From positions 66,678 to 130,677 of the forward strand of contig NZ_PYBV01000027.1 in assembly GCF_003205615.1 (NCBI RefSeq): DNA of 64,000 bases, given 5' to 3'. This document shows, piece after piece, positions 16,690 to 26,072 of the stretch. The notes beneath the pieces were generated by a model. It was not told where the DNA came from and did no database searches. It saw nothing but the letters and a program-made list of their open reading frames with translations. The DNA comes from Micromonospora arborensis (GTDB lineage: Bacteria; Actinomycetota; Actinomycetes; Mycobacteriales; Micromonosporaceae). Every line of letters starts with the position of its first letter. The stretch's first letter is position 1. The translations under genes and the position numbers were made by a program.

Positions 16690-18909
16690 TCAGCTCAGCG
16701 AGCTGCTACCCCCCGGCTGCACCACGCCGTTCACGGTGAGCTTGTACGGCGCGTACTGCGTCACCTGCTCGGTCGGGTCGTCGTACGCCACGATGGCCAC
16801 GACCTTGGGGAACAAGTCCAGCACCGCCAGCTCCAGCTTGCCGATCGTCACATCGGACTTGCCGTTGGACTCGAACTGCAAGGCGATCGAGTGCTTTTCG
16901 TCGATGCCGACGAGCCGCAGGTTCCAGTTCTTGACCGCGGTCGGTCGGATCTCCGTGGGCGAGTCGAACGGGGCCAGGCTGCTGCCGTCGCTGAGCGTCT
17001 TGCCGCCGAGGGTGATGTCGTCGAGCAGCAGGCCGCCCTCGTTGACGCCACCGTCGCTGACGTAACGGAAGCCGAGCAGCACGTTCTTTCCGGCGTACGC
17101 CGACAGGTCGTACGAGCGGGCCTCGAAGCCGACGGTCGTACCGTTCAGCCCCGGGCCGAGCGGCCCCTCGACGGTGTGGTCACCGGGGATCGCCGTGTAC
17201 GTGGCGCCACCGTCGGTCGACACGGTCACGTAGCCGTAGTCGAAGCCGAGCTCGGCACCGTACTTGGCGACGAACCGCAGCGTCGGGTCGGTGGTCGGCA
17301 CCGTGACCGGGGTGACCGCGGCCGAGTCCAGGCTGTTGGCGTTGCCGGAGAAGAGGACGGCGTTGCCCGGCCGGTCCGGATCCTGCGTGGTGGTCGTCCA
17401 TGCCAGCGGGAGAGCGGGCAGGGTCTTCGCACCCTCGAACTTCACCGAACGCAGGTCGCGGCCGCTGAGCAGCTTGCCCTTGGCCGCGCCGAGCTGCACG
17501 TAGTCGGCACCGTTGGGCGCGACGCCCGGCGTACCGTTCGCCGTCGTGCTGGCCAGATTGACGGTGGAGCGCAGGCTCGGCGTGGTCACCCGGCTCTTGG
17601 AGACACCGAGGGTGATCCCGAGCCGCGAGTCGCCGACGATCTTGTCCAGCAGCGTCATCGACTGGTAGTCGTGGATGACCTGGTAGACGTCGTGGACCTT
17701 GACGGTCTCCAGCTCGGCGTCGAGGCTCGCAATGCCCTGCCGCTCACCGTCGCGGTGCAGCCGCGACATGAAGTCGGCACCGTAACGGTCGTACAGGAAC
17801 ATCATGAACGAGTACGCGTTGCCGTAGTCGGCGAGCACCGCGTTCGGGTTCGGGCTCTCATCCCAGAGGGTGAGGGAGTTCTCCGGGCCACCGCAGTCGC
17901 GCGGGTTCGTGTTGTACGGCGTCTGCACCTCGCCGAACCCCTGGTAGCAGTAGAGGTGACTCTCCACCCCCCGGTCGAAGACCGTGGCCTTCGAGTCGCT
18001 GTAACCGGTCAGCGACATGGCGAAGTCGGACAGACCCTCGTTGATCCAGGTGGTCTCGAAGGGGTCCGTGTAGTAGTGCGCGAGGTGCTGCCACTCGTGC
18101 GCGAACGTGCCCTCGTAGCTGTTCGGCCGGGCGCCACGGCTGGTGCACAGGTCGTCGGTCGGCTCGTCCGGCGGGTTCGGCGTCATGCGGTGCAGCCAGT
18201 CGAACGCGTCGATGGTCATGACGTTACGGTCGAGCAGCTCGTTGAACTGCGCGGAGAAGAACCCGGCGATGTAGGTCGGGGCGGCCGGGAAGCTGTAGTA
18301 GTTGTCGTCCCGCACGTTGTCGACGAGCGTGACGGTCTTGTTGCCAGCGCCGGTGTAGACCCCACCGTTGCCGTCTTCGTCCGGCCCGATCTGGGCGTTG
18401 CTGCCGTCCCGGTCCGGCGGGGTGCTGAAGGCCTTGGTCTCCTTCGGGTACATGTTCGTGTCGAACTCGTCGACAAGGTGCTGCACCTGCGCGTCGGTGA
18501 CCTGCGTCGAGGACGGCACCTGAGCGCGGCAGTCACCGGCCGGGAAGGACAGGTCGTTGGCGACCCAGACCTCGATGTGCTCACCCACGGCCCGCAACGT
18601 GTAGTCCTTGCGGTAGACCGAGCCTTCGATGTCGTCGAGGCCGAGCCACTGACGGACCGTGCCGACCGCCGGCGTCTCCGCCGCCTGCGCCTGCATCCGT
18701 GCGCCCGTCCGCGCCTGGTACCGCGGGGGCGTCTCGATCGGCCGACCGTCCAGCGTGAGGTCCTTCCGAGTGAGCTCACGCATGTCGCTCTGCGGCGCGG
18801 CCTTCGGCGCGGCGGCTTCGGCCGACGCCGGCGACGTCGCGGCGACGACGGTGAGAGCCGGTAGGACGAGAACAGCGGCGAGCGCCCCAGCCATGCGGGT
18901 GCGTGCCAT
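16690..18909 (-). CDS. Secreted M6-like (immune inhibitor A) metalloprotease
   Basis: 739 residues with a Sec signal peptide (MARTRMAGALAAVLVLPALTVV, cleavage near ASA-EAAA). The zinc motif HEWQHLAHYY with a downstream Glu (WINEGLSDFA) marks the catalytic domain of immune-inhibitor-A-like peptidases at about residues 290-330. The C-terminal 250 residues contain a jelly-roll-like region (GFRYVSDGGVNEGGLLLDDITLGG) of the MAM/CBM type. It would act outside the cell on protein substrates. AAGGAGG precedes the ATG. Confidence 0.85.
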   Translation of the reverse strand: MARTRMAGALAAVLVLPALTVVAATSPASAEAAAPKAAPQSDMRELTRKDLTLDGRPIETPPRYQARTGARMQAQAAETPAVGTVRQWLGLDDIEGSVYRKDYTLRAVGEHIEVWVANDLSFPAGDCRAQVPSSTQVTDAQVQHLVDEFDTNMYPKETKAFSTPPDRDGSNAQIGPDEDGNGGVYTGAGNKTVTLVDNVRDDNYYSFPAAPTYIAGFFSAQFNELLDRNVMTIDAFDWLHRMTPNPPDEPTDDLCTSRGARPNSYEGTFAHEWQHLAHYYTDPFETTWINEGLSDFAMSLTGYSDSKATVFDRGVESHLYCYQGFGEVQTPYNTNPRDCGGPENSLTLWDESPNPNAVLADYGNAYSFMMFLYDRYGADFMSRLHRDGERQGIASLDAELETVKVHDVYQVIHDYQSMTLLDKIVGDSRLGITLGVSKSRVTTPSLRSTVNLASTTANGTPGVAPNGADYVQLGAAKGKLLSGRDLRSVKFEGAKTLPALPLAWTTTTQDPDRPGNAVLFSGNANSLDSAAVTPVTVPTTDPTLRFVAKYGAELGFDYGYVTVSTDGGATYTAIPGDHTVEGPLGPGLNGTTVGFEARSYDLSAYAGKNVLLGFRYVSDGGVNEGGLLLDDITLGGKTLSDGSSLAPFDSPTEIRPTAVKNWNLRLVGIDEKHSIALQFESNGKSDVTIGKLELAVLDLFPKVVAIVAYDDPTEQVTQYAPYKLTVNGVVQPGGSSSLS

Positions 18910-19139
18910 GGAACCTCCTTCGGGTGGTTACCCGGTTCTCGCGGGTCCGGCCGGGGGTGCCCGGCCGCCCACGATGATCTTTAAACCGTCGTCACGCTAG
19001 TCCCGGAAGCCCTACGGCTGCGATGGAAAAATGTGGCGATAGATATCACGCGGCTCGAACGACGGTTCGTAACATTTAGATGCTCTCAGTCCAACCGCGC
19101 GGACGATCGGCCGAGCGACCTAGGTGGACACACCAGGGG

Positions 19140-20147
19140 TCAGAACCCCGCAAGGACGATCTTGCCCATGGTCGCGGACGTCTCGATCAACTCGTGGGCC
19201 TGGCGCAGATTCGCCGCGTTGATCGGGCCGAGCTGGTTGGTGAGGGTGGTGCGGAGGGTGCCGTCGTCGACCAGCCGGGCGGTCTCTTCGAGGATCTCGT
19301 GCTGGGTCGGGTCGGTCGGCAGGAACAGCGGCCGGGTGAACATGAACTCCCAGTGCCAGGTGATGCTCTTCGACTTCAGCGGCAACAGGTCGAGCCCCTC
19401 CGGATCGTCGATGGCGGTGATCTGGCCGTTCGGTCGCAGGACGCGCGCGAACTGTTCGACCTGGCCGTCCGAGAAGGCGGTGAACAGGTAGTCGACGCCG
19501 TCGGGGGCCACCTCCAGGACCGCGTCGGCGAGACCAGCATGGTGGTCGACGACGTGGTGGGCGCCGAGGTCGGTGACCCACTGGCGTGTCTCGGGGCGGG
19601 ACGCGGTGCCGATGACGGTCAGGCTGGTCAACGCGCGGGCAAGCTGCACGATCATGGAGCCCACACCACCGGCGGCACCGACGACCAGGAGGGTGCCCGT
19701 GCTGTCCTTGGTGAGGGCGAACCGGTCGAAGAGCGTCTCCCAGGCGGTGATCGTGGTGAGCGGCAGCGCCGCCGCCTCCGCGTGGGTCAGGCTGGCCGGC
19801 TTGTGCCCGACGATGTGCTCGTCGACCAGGTGGAACTGGGCGTTGGTGCCCGGGCGGGCGATCGACCCGGCGTAGTACACCTCATCGCCAACGCGGAACC
19901 GGGTGACGCTCGGGCCGACGGCGCTCACGGTGCCGGCCGCGTCATAGCCGAGAACCTTCAGCTCACCTCCGGGGTCGACGCCGGCCCGCACCTTGACGTC
20001 GACGGGGTTGACGGACACGGCCTCGATGCGTACCAGCAGATCGTGCGGACCCGGCGCTGGGACACTGATCTCGGCGTCGACGAGGCTCTCGGGGTTGTCG
20101 ATGGGCAGGTTCCTGCGGTAACCCACCACCTGCATGCTGTCGGTCAT
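19140..20147 (-). CDS. Zinc-less MDR oxidoreductase (quinone reductase/ZADH type)
   Basis: 335 residues of the medium-chain dehydrogenase family: N-terminal GroES-like domain (VNPVDVKVRAG; LGYDAAGTV) and NAD(P)-binding domain with GAAGGVGSMIVQLAR. The structural-zinc cysteines are absent, as in quinone oxidoreductases. The start at 20147 gives MTDSMQVVGY; ATG at 20135 is an alternative. The 230-nt gap to the protease gene holds promoter-like AT-rich sequence only. Confidence 0.85.
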   Translation of the reverse strand: MTDSMQVVGYRRNLPIDNPESLVDAEISVPAPGPHDLLVRIEAVSVNPVDVKVRAGVDPGGELKVLGYDAAGTVSAVGPSVTRFRVGDEVYYAGSIARPGTNAQFHLVDEHIVGHKPASLTHAEAAALPLTTITAWETLFDRFALTKDSTGTLLVVGAAGGVGSMIVQLARALTSLTVIGTASRPETRQWVTDLGAHHVVDHHAGLADAVLEVAPDGVDYLFTAFSDGQVEQFARVLRPNGQITAIDDPEGLDLLPLKSKSITWHWEFMFTRPLFLPTDPTQHEILEETARLVDDGTLRTTLTNQLGPINAANLRQAHELIETSATMGKIVLAGF

Positions 20148-20157
20148 GCCCTGCACG

Positions 20158-20466
20158 CTATCCCTGCGACGACAGCCGATCGGAGGAACCACGCAGGTAC
20201 CGGGCTTCAGGCTGGTGCGGCGGCGGGGGCGCCGCGCGGAAGTGGAGCACGATCACGACGGCCAGGATGACGATGGCGAGCGGATCGAACACCAGCGAGA
20301 TGAGGTTCATGTCGGCCCGCATCCCGCTGTCGACGACGGTCAGGGCGAGAAACCGGTCGGGATCAGCCAACCCGTAGCTGCTCTCCAGGAGGCCCGGCCA
20401 GAACAGGGCCAGGGCCGGCGTTGCGGTGATCACGCCGACGATGGTGAGGATGACGCGCATCTTCAT
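20158..20466 (-). CDS. Small membrane protein
   Basis: 102 residues with two hydrophobic segments (about residues 3-22 and 60-80) and a proline-rich C-terminus. No recognised domain. The ATG at 20466 has GGAGAG upstream. It is 11 nt from the oxidoreductase start and may be co-transcribed with it. Confidence 0.6.
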   Translation of the reverse strand: MKMRVILTIVGVITATPALALFWPGLLESSYGLADPDRFLALTVVDSGMRADMNLISLVFDPLAIVILAVVIVLHFRAAPPPPHQPEARYLRGSSDRLSSQG

Positions 20467-20521
20467 GCGACTCTCCAAAGTGGGCCGGCTCACTTTGTCG
20501 TCAGCCTAGCTGTCCAGCCGT

Positions 20522-20550
20522 CGGGGCCGGGCCTGGTCGACCCGGCCCCG
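20522..20550 (-). terminator. Hairpin terminator of beta-helix gene
   Basis: CGGGGCCGGG (20522-20531) pairs with CCCGGCCCCG (20541-20550) around a 9-nt loop, 11 nt after the stop of the beta-helix/ricin gene on the minus strand. Confidence 0.75.
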
Positions 20551-20560
20551 GTGTGGTCGG

Positions 20561-23263
20561 TCAGCTGCGCAGACTCCACCGCTGGTTCGCGCCACCGTTG
20601 CACGACCAGAGGATGACCTTCGTGCCGTTGGCGGTGGCGGCGCCGTTGGCATCGAGGCAGAGCCCCGACTGGACGTTCGTGACGGTGCCGTTGGTGTTGA
20701 CGTTCCACTGCTGGTTCGTGCCGCCGTGGCAGTCCCAGATGATGACCGCGGTGCCGTTGGCCGTGCCCGCCCCGGAGGCGTCCAGGCACTTGTTGCCGTA
20801 CACGGTCAGTTGCTTGCCGGCGGTCTGGGTCCACCGCTGGTTGGCGCCGGTGGAGCAGTCCCAGAGTTGGGTCTGAGTGCCGTTGGTGGTCGACGAGTTG
20901 GGCACCTCGACGCAGCGGCCGGACTGGCCACCCACGAGTTGTCCGTTCCCCGTACCGCTGCCACCACCCTGCTGCTGCCGGACGATCGAGGTCGACTCGG
21001 CCGACCGGTTGCCCTGGGCGTCGACGACGTAGAGCCGGTACTCACCCTGGGTCGCCGGCACGGCGATGGAGGTGGCCGTGCCGCCCGCCCTGGTCATCGT
21101 CGCTCCGGCGGTGAAGGTGGTCGTGCCGGACGGGGCCAACCAGACCGACTTGGTGGCGTCGCCGGTGCTCCGGATCGGGATCGACGCCGTGGCACTGGTG
21201 ACGAAGGTGCTGGCCGGCAGGACGTAGTTCGGTGCGGAGAAGTTGCTCGCCGGGATGATGTCCCGGTACGCGTCCTCAAGGCCGGAGTTCGCCGCGATGC
21301 TGTAGGCCGCCGCCGGCCAGACGTAGTCGGAGGAGACGAGGATGTCGGCGACCGTGCTGTTCGGCAGGTTCTTGTTCGAGACCTTGTTGATCGGGCCGTA
21401 GATCTGCGTGATGCTCAGGTCGTGTTTCCGCCCGAAGTCGTCAGAATTGATCATCCAGGTGACGTTTTTGTCGATGCTCAGGACGTTGTCGCGGAACGTG
21501 ATGTACGCCGAGCCCTCGTCCGGGTGAAGACCGTACTTGTGGCCGGCGGGAACGCCCTGGAAGTAGTTGTTGGTGATCGTCGTCCCCGGCTGACTGCCCA
21601 GCGTGTAGATGGGAGCGGTGTCGCTGAGGCGCTGCACCGTGTCGATGATGTGGTTGTAACTGATGGTGTTGTTTCGCGCCGTCGTGGTGGGTCGGTTGGG
21701 CACGATCGAGCCCGACGATCCGTCGAAGTTCCACCAGCCCCAACCGAGCGTGATGCCTGACCACGGGGTCTTCTCGATCCGGTTGTGCTGGATGGTGAGG
21801 GTGTCGGCGAAGTACGCCGAGATGGGGCTGTGCCCGTCGAACAGGACCGCGCTGTCGTAGAGGTAGTTGTTCTTGATGTCGATGTTCTTCGGCAGTCCTT
21901 CGACCTGTGCGGAGTACTTCTCGCGGTTGGTCGACGTGCCGTCTCCGATATAGACGTGCTGAGGATGGCCCACGGTGATGGCCGAACCGGCGATGTCGTT
22001 GGTGACGTTGCCGATCAACTGCGTACCCTGCACGTCGTTGACCATGTTGATCCCGTCGGCGCCGGTGTGCTCGACCCGGTTGCGCTGCAGAAGGATCCCG
22101 TCGGCGTTCTGCACCTGGACAATGCCGGGGGTCACGTCGACATTCCGGTAGTAGTAGACGTGGAAGTTGCCTTTCGCGTACACGTTGGCGCTCAGATTGC
22201 CCTGCTGCGCCTGCTTGAAAGCCGAGCCGGCGACGTTGACCAGGTTCCAGTCGGAGTGCCGCACGGTCAGGCCGGAGAACGTGATGTTGCGCGCATGGCT
22301 GCTCGTCGAGGTGCCGGCGACCCGCAGCACGGTGGTCACGTTGTTCGGCGCATAGACCGTCGCCGTCGACATGTTCTCCGAGCTGGCCTTGTAGTAGTAG
22401 ACCGTCCGGCTGGCCTTGTCGAAGTAGAACTCGCCGGGCGTGTCCAGGAACTCGTAGGCGTTCATGACCTTGTGGGTGCCGCCAACCTGGGCGTTGCCGT
22501 TGAACGCACCCTGGGCGATAGCCGCACCTGGTTGCTGGAACAGGGCAACCCGGTTCGCGCCGTCGGAACTCGTGGTCACCTGGCGGACACCCACGATGGC
22601 CGTGGTCCAGGTCGTCCCCGTCTCGATCTCGATATCGTCCTGGTTGCGGGCGACGGCGGGAAAGTCGGCCAGGCTGTACTTGGCGCCATCACACTGCGAG
22701 CCCGATTCCCAGGCCCACGCCGCCTGGCCGGCCGTGATGTTGTACGTCCCGTAGCAGCCCGCCGAGCTGATCGTCTTCGAAGCCAGGTACGCCCGTTTGT
22801 CGTTGACATAGAGCGCCCGCAGTTTGTTGGCGCGGTCGAGCGGCGCCTTCCAGATGTTGCCGCTGTGCTGGGTCCACCCGGTCACCTGGACACCAGCGTC
22901 GAGGACCGGCTTCTCGTTGGGGTAGGCGCCATAGCTGACCCGGAACCCGTTGGTGCCGGAGTCACCCGCACCGAATTCGACAGTGCTGCTGACCGGATAA
23001 CTCCCACCGCGAAGGTAGACGTTGATGTCGCCGGTCATACTCGCGTTCACCGTGCGAACGACGTCTCTGGCGCGTTGCACAGTCCGAAATGGCGATTGGA
23101 TCGTTCCCGGGTTGGCGTCGTTGCCGTCGGGGGCGACGTAGTAGGTCGCCTGGACTGCGGCGGAAGCCGGCAGCTGAATTGTCAGCACGGCCGGGAGCGC
23201 GGCGGAGACGAGCGCCGCGACCGCCAACAATGACGTTCGGGCGGTGGATCTGACTGATTTCAC
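20561..23263 (-). CDS. Secreted right-handed beta-helix protein with ricin-type lectin domain
   Basis: 900 residues with a signal peptide ending near ASA-AVQ. The body (about 40-670) reads as a parallel beta-helix starting TYYVAPDGNDANPGT, with many N-rich turns, as in polysaccharide lyases and GH families acting on pectin or other polysaccharides. The last 125 residues form a beta-trefoil CBM13 with three QxW repeats (NQRW, NQQW, NQRW). It would bind and probably cleave plant or microbial polysaccharides outside the cell; the exact activity is not determined. Confidence 0.85.
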   Translation of the reverse strand: MKSVRSTARTSLLAVAALVSAALPAVLTIQLPASAAVQATYYVAPDGNDANPGTIQSPFRTVQRARDVVRTVNASMTGDINVYLRGGSYPVSSTVEFGAGDSGTNGFRVSYGAYPNEKPVLDAGVQVTGWTQHSGNIWKAPLDRANKLRALYVNDKRAYLASKTISSAGCYGTYNITAGQAAWAWESGSQCDGAKYSLADFPAVARNQDDIEIETGTTWTTAIVGVRQVTTSSDGANRVALFQQPGAAIAQGAFNGNAQVGGTHKVMNAYEFLDTPGEFYFDKASRTVYYYKASSENMSTATVYAPNNVTTVLRVAGTSTSSHARNITFSGLTVRHSDWNLVNVAGSAFKQAQQGNLSANVYAKGNFHVYYYRNVDVTPGIVQVQNADGILLQRNRVEHTGADGINMVNDVQGTQLIGNVTNDIAGSAITVGHPQHVYIGDGTSTNREKYSAQVEGLPKNIDIKNNYLYDSAVLFDGHSPISAYFADTLTIQHNRIEKTPWSGITLGWGWWNFDGSSGSIVPNRPTTTARNNTISYNHIIDTVQRLSDTAPIYTLGSQPGTTITNNYFQGVPAGHKYGLHPDEGSAYITFRDNVLSIDKNVTWMINSDDFGRKHDLSITQIYGPINKVSNKNLPNSTVADILVSSDYVWPAAAYSIAANSGLEDAYRDIIPASNFSAPNYVLPASTFVTSATASIPIRSTGDATKSVWLAPSGTTTFTAGATMTRAGGTATSIAVPATQGEYRLYVVDAQGNRSAESTSIVRQQQGGGSGTGNGQLVGGQSGRCVEVPNSSTTNGTQTQLWDCSTGANQRWTQTAGKQLTVYGNKCLDASGAGTANGTAVIIWDCHGGTNQQWNVNTNGTVTNVQSGLCLDANGAATANGTKVILWSCNGGANQRWSLRS

Positions 23264-23576
23264 GAGCCGTTCCTCTCACTTGTCGTCGATGCAATGCTCA
23301 ATGCGCTTATCGAGCGACGAGTACGGAACAGCGACGCCACTAAGGGCCGGCGGGGGACTTCTGTCGCCCGACCGCACTCTCTTGCCAATCGCTACGAAAG
23401 TCTGCCCCGAAGCGTAGGTTACACGTGTGATGAATGCAACGGTTGATTGGAGAGCGTCGATGCCGAAATCCCCCTGAAACCGGCAGACCACCCGGTCCGC
23501 CACCCTGGCCCGGTTAGCATCGTCCGATGAATGGACATGAGTACGAGCACTCATGCTGCCGCTACCGTCAGCCGGC

Positions 23577-24371
23577 ATGCTCGACGCCGTGACCCATCCG
23601 CACCGGACCCGCCGACGCCTCAACTCCACTGCTCTGGCCTGCGCGGCGGTGGCGCTCTGCCTGGCATCAGCCGGATGCGCGGAGTACCGCGACGGCGACT
23701 CGATGGCACGGGACGCCGCCGCGACCGAAGCGAAGTCCCTCAACCAGAGCCTCGGCCATCGCAGTCGGGCACGGGACGCCGAGTACATCGCCGCGACCGA
23801 GATCCTCGAAGCGGCCAACGGCGGCACGTCCGACGTTCGACGTGAGCCGGTGGCCTGGTCCGGCCGCACCACCGGCGGCGAGCAGGCCACCATCGACGTC
23901 CGCTTCCTGGCGACGGTGGAAGAGAGCAGCGGGACCAGCTTCGGCGACCCCGGCAACTCCGCCGGCCAGGCCACCCGGTGCTACCGATACCGGCTGGAGC
24001 TCTATCGCTACACGTCATTCGAGGAGATCGACTGCCCGACCGTGGCGACCCCTCCGGTGCCGACCGCCGCGCCGATTCCCACGCTGCCCGACGACGCGCA
24101 CGACCGTCTCACCGCCGCGCTGCGCACCGCCACGCCCGACACCCTTGCGGGCAGGGTGCGGGCCGCGTTTCCCGAGAAGCACGTCACCGTCGACACGACC
24201 ATTCACGAGAACGCCCTCGTCGCCGCGGTGGGCGTTCCCGCCGAACGGGACTGCCTCCTCCTGGTCCGAACTCCAGGCGGAGCCATCGAAACACCGGGGT
24301 ACGACCGGATCTGGCTGGAGCCGGGCGAGATGGGGTGCAGAACCGGGCTGTACGTCTCGCCACCGCGCTAG
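23577..24371 (+). CDS. Putative lipoprotein
   Basis: 264 residues with a lipoprotein signal: basic N-terminus (HPHRTRRR), hydrophobic stretch and lipobox ASAGC near residue 34. The remainder is a polar extracytoplasmic domain with four further Cys. No family recognised. ATG at 23577 is preferred because it places the signal correctly; ATG at 23553 would add eight residues. The 313-nt gap before it (23264-23576) shows only the promoter and RBS region of the beta-helix gene. Confidence 0.6.
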   Translation: MLDAVTHPHRTRRRLNSTALACAAVALCLASAGCAEYRDGDSMARDAAATEAKSLNQSLGHRSRARDAEYIAATEILEAANGGTSDVRREPVAWSGRTTGGEQATIDVRFLATVEESSGTSFGDPGNSAGQATRCYRYRLELYRYTSFEEIDCPTVATPPVPTAAPIPTLPDDAHDRLTAALRTATPDTLAGRVRAAFPEKHVTVDTTIHENALVAAVGVPAERDCLLLVRTPGGAIETPGYDRIWLEPGEMGCRTGLYVSPPR

Positions 24372-24565
24372 ACGAATAGCGCCCCACGCCTGCACCAGTA
24401 ACACGGGCAGGACCTGCGACAACCACGGCTACCAGAAGTAGCGGGCCCGGGTCTTCCGTCCGGTTCACAGCGCCGACGGAGGCGGTCCGATTTCTGGGGG
24501 CGTCCGCCGCCATCTGGCACACCCGCGGATGGCACTACCGTCTCGAACCGCACCGAAACCACGAA

Positions 24566-24602
24566 TGAGACGACCGTAACGCTTGTGTTATCGTCGTTAT
24601 CG
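24566..24602 (+). promoter_or_regulatory. Possible leaderless promoter of tsr
   Basis: TATCGT at 24589-24594 fits a -10 hexamer whose start site would fall on or next to the GTG of tsr at 24602. A weak -35 (TGAGAC) lies 17 nt upstream. No ribosome binding site precedes the GTG, which supports a leaderless transcript. Confidence 0.35.
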
Positions 24603-25522
24603 TGGTAGATATGGCTGTCATTAGCGACCGGTCGGATTCGGCCGTGCAACGAATCATCGACGTCACCAAACATTCACGCTCCGTCGTGCGCAGTGTGCTC
24701 ATCGAGGATGCCGAACCCCTCGTGCAGTCAATTCACGCCGGCCTGGAGTTCATCGAGGTCTATGGGGTGGAGACCAGCCCCCTCCCCGACGAGGTGGTTA
24801 CCGCCTGCCAGCGGGCGGGAATTCCGGTTCGCCTGGTTGCGGTGTCGCTCATGAATGAGCTGTTCAAGACCGACAAGAAGCCCAAGGCGTTCGGGATAGC
24901 CCGGGTCCCAAGGCAGTGGAGCCTCGACGAGTTGGCCCGCACGACCGGCGACATCATCGTCCTGGACGGCGTGAAGATCGTCGGCAACATCGGTGCCATC
25001 GTGCGGACGTCCTTCGCGCTCGGCGCCGGCGGCATCATACTGGTGGACAGCGACCTGACCACCATTGCGGACCGGCGCCTGATCAGGGCCAGCCGAGGCT
25101 ACGTCTTCTCGCTCCCAATCGTGCTCGCGTCGCGGGCCGAGGCGATCGCCCACTTCCGGCGCACCGGCATCCCGGTGATCGCCTTCGACGCCGAGGGCGA
25201 TCTCGCGGTGAGCGACCTACGCGACGCCGACGAGCAGCTCGCCCTGCTGCTCGGTAGCGAGAAGACCGGCACGTCGAGTTCCTTCGAGAGCATCTCCCGC
25301 CATTCCGTGTCGATCCCTATCGACCCGGCTGCGGAATCACTGAATGTTTCCGTCTGCGCCGGGATCGCACTGTACGAGCGTTTCCACTGGAATCTCGCCG
25401 ACCGGCGACGCTCGCCAAGCGCTCCGTCGGCCGAGCAGCACGCGCCGGCGCGTCGCACCGGCAGGCCTGCGGGGTCGGCGGGCACCGGAGGGTCGGCGGG
25501 CACCAGACGCCGGAGCCGCTGA
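24602..25522 (+). CDS. tsr: Thiostrepton-resistance 23S rRNA (A1067) 2'-O-methyltransferase
   Basis: 306-residue SpoU/TrmH-type methyltransferase that I recognise as Tsr by close sequence likeness (SDSAVQRIIDVTKHSRS, FGIARVPR, LDGVKIVGNIGAIVRTS, IILVDSDLTTIADRR, ESLNVSVCAGIALYER). It methylates the ribose of A1067 in the L11-binding region of 23S rRNA, blocking thiopeptide binding. The knot motifs (NIGAIVRTS near 129, GSEKTG, SIPIDPAAESLNVS) are intact. It has a basic Arg/Gly/Ala-rich tail of about 35 residues after LADRRR that I do not expect in the Streptomyces azureus protein. It is convergent with the end of the leftward biosynthetic operon. ATG at 24611 is an alternative start. Confidence 0.95.
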   Translation: MVDMAVISDRSDSAVQRIIDVTKHSRSVVRSVLIEDAEPLVQSIHAGLEFIEVYGVETSPLPDEVVTACQRAGIPVRLVAVSLMNELFKTDKKPKAFGIARVPRQWSLDELARTTGDIIVLDGVKIVGNIGAIVRTSFALGAGGIILVDSDLTTIADRRLIRASRGYVFSLPIVLASRAEAIAHFRRTGIPVIAFDAEGDLAVSDLRDADEQLALLLGSEKTGTSSSFESISRHSVSIPIDPAAESLNVSVCAGIALYERFHWNLADRRRSPSAPSAEQHAPARRTGRPAGSAGTGGSAGTRRRSR

Positions 25523-25523
25523 A

Positions 25524-25564
25524 CCGGGCCCGCCGCCCATGCCCGGCCCACCCGGCGGGGCCGG
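25524..25564. terminator. Bidirectional hairpin between tsr and the biosynthetic operon
   Basis: CCGGGCCCGCCG (25524-25535) pairs with CGGCGGGGCCGG (25553-25564) with one mismatch. It fills the 46-nt gap between two convergent genes and should stop both transcripts. Confidence 0.65.
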
Positions 25565-25568
25565 GGGT

Positions 25569-26072
25569 CTACCCGGAGCCGACCTCGGCGTCCGCCGCCA
25601 ACGACGAGCGGGTCAGCACCGCCGTACCAGCATCGTCGAAGGTCCAGCGCGACGAGGCGAACGCGCCGCCGGCCCGCCAACTGCGCACGGACGTCGGCCG
25701 CACGGCCCAGACCGTCATCCCCATGCCGTGGGCGGCGACGAGATCGTAGGCGCCCCCGCTCAGCGCGCTGTACTTCGCCGTGAAGCACTCACCGAGCTCG
25801 ACCAGCTCCTCCCGGTCGGTCACCTCGGTGGCGTGGCCTTCCAGAATGGCCACGTCGCTCGCGCTTTCCAGGTGCACCGACGCCCGGTCGTTGTGCCGGA
25901 GGTTGCGCACCTTGACGCTGGCACCCACCGAGGAGAAGGCCAGGGCACCCCGCCACCACACCCCCCAGACGGGTACGGCGTGCGGACGCAGGTCCGCCCG
26001 TACGGTGCATACCCAGTAGTTGGTGGCGGCGGCCAACTGCCGCTCGACCTCCGTCCACTCAGCTGAGGCCAT
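25569..26072 (-). CDS. PPOX/F420-type split-barrel reductase, candidate dehydropiperidine reductase
   Basis: 167 residues with the pyridoxamine-phosphate-oxidase-like split barrel: NYWVCTVRADLRPHAVPVWGVWWRGALAFSS, then RNLRHNDRASVHLE. Deazaflavin (F420)-dependent reductases share this fold. In thiopeptin biosynthesis a small F420H2-dependent enzyme (TpnL) reduces the dehydropiperidine to piperidine; this gene is the obvious candidate for the same job. The ATG at 26072 follows GGAAGG and overlaps the end of the aminotransferase gene by 14 nt, so it belongs to the leftward operon. Cofactor choice (F420 or FMN) is not proven by sequence. Confidence 0.7.
   Translation of the reverse strand: MASAEWTEVERQLAAATNYWVCTVRADLRPHAVPVWGVWWRGALAFSSVGASVKVRNLRHNDRASVHLESASDVAILEGHATEVTDREELVELGECFTAKYSALSGGAYDLVAAHGMGMTVWAVRPTSVRSWRAGGAFASSRWTFDDAGTAVLTRSSLAADAEVGSG

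Noticed and set aside
16666..18864. Long plus-strand frame of 732 codons opposite the M6-type protease
   Set aside because: It is an antisense shadow: composition is dominated by Arg, Val, Gly and His, no motif is present, and the minus strand encodes a full protease with signal peptide and zinc site.
24372..24601. Search for a tRNA-Lys direct repeat at the left edge of the thiopeptide cluster
   Set aside because: I saw no copy of the 58.1-kb tRNA fragment here by eye, so no matched attachment-site pair is claimed.
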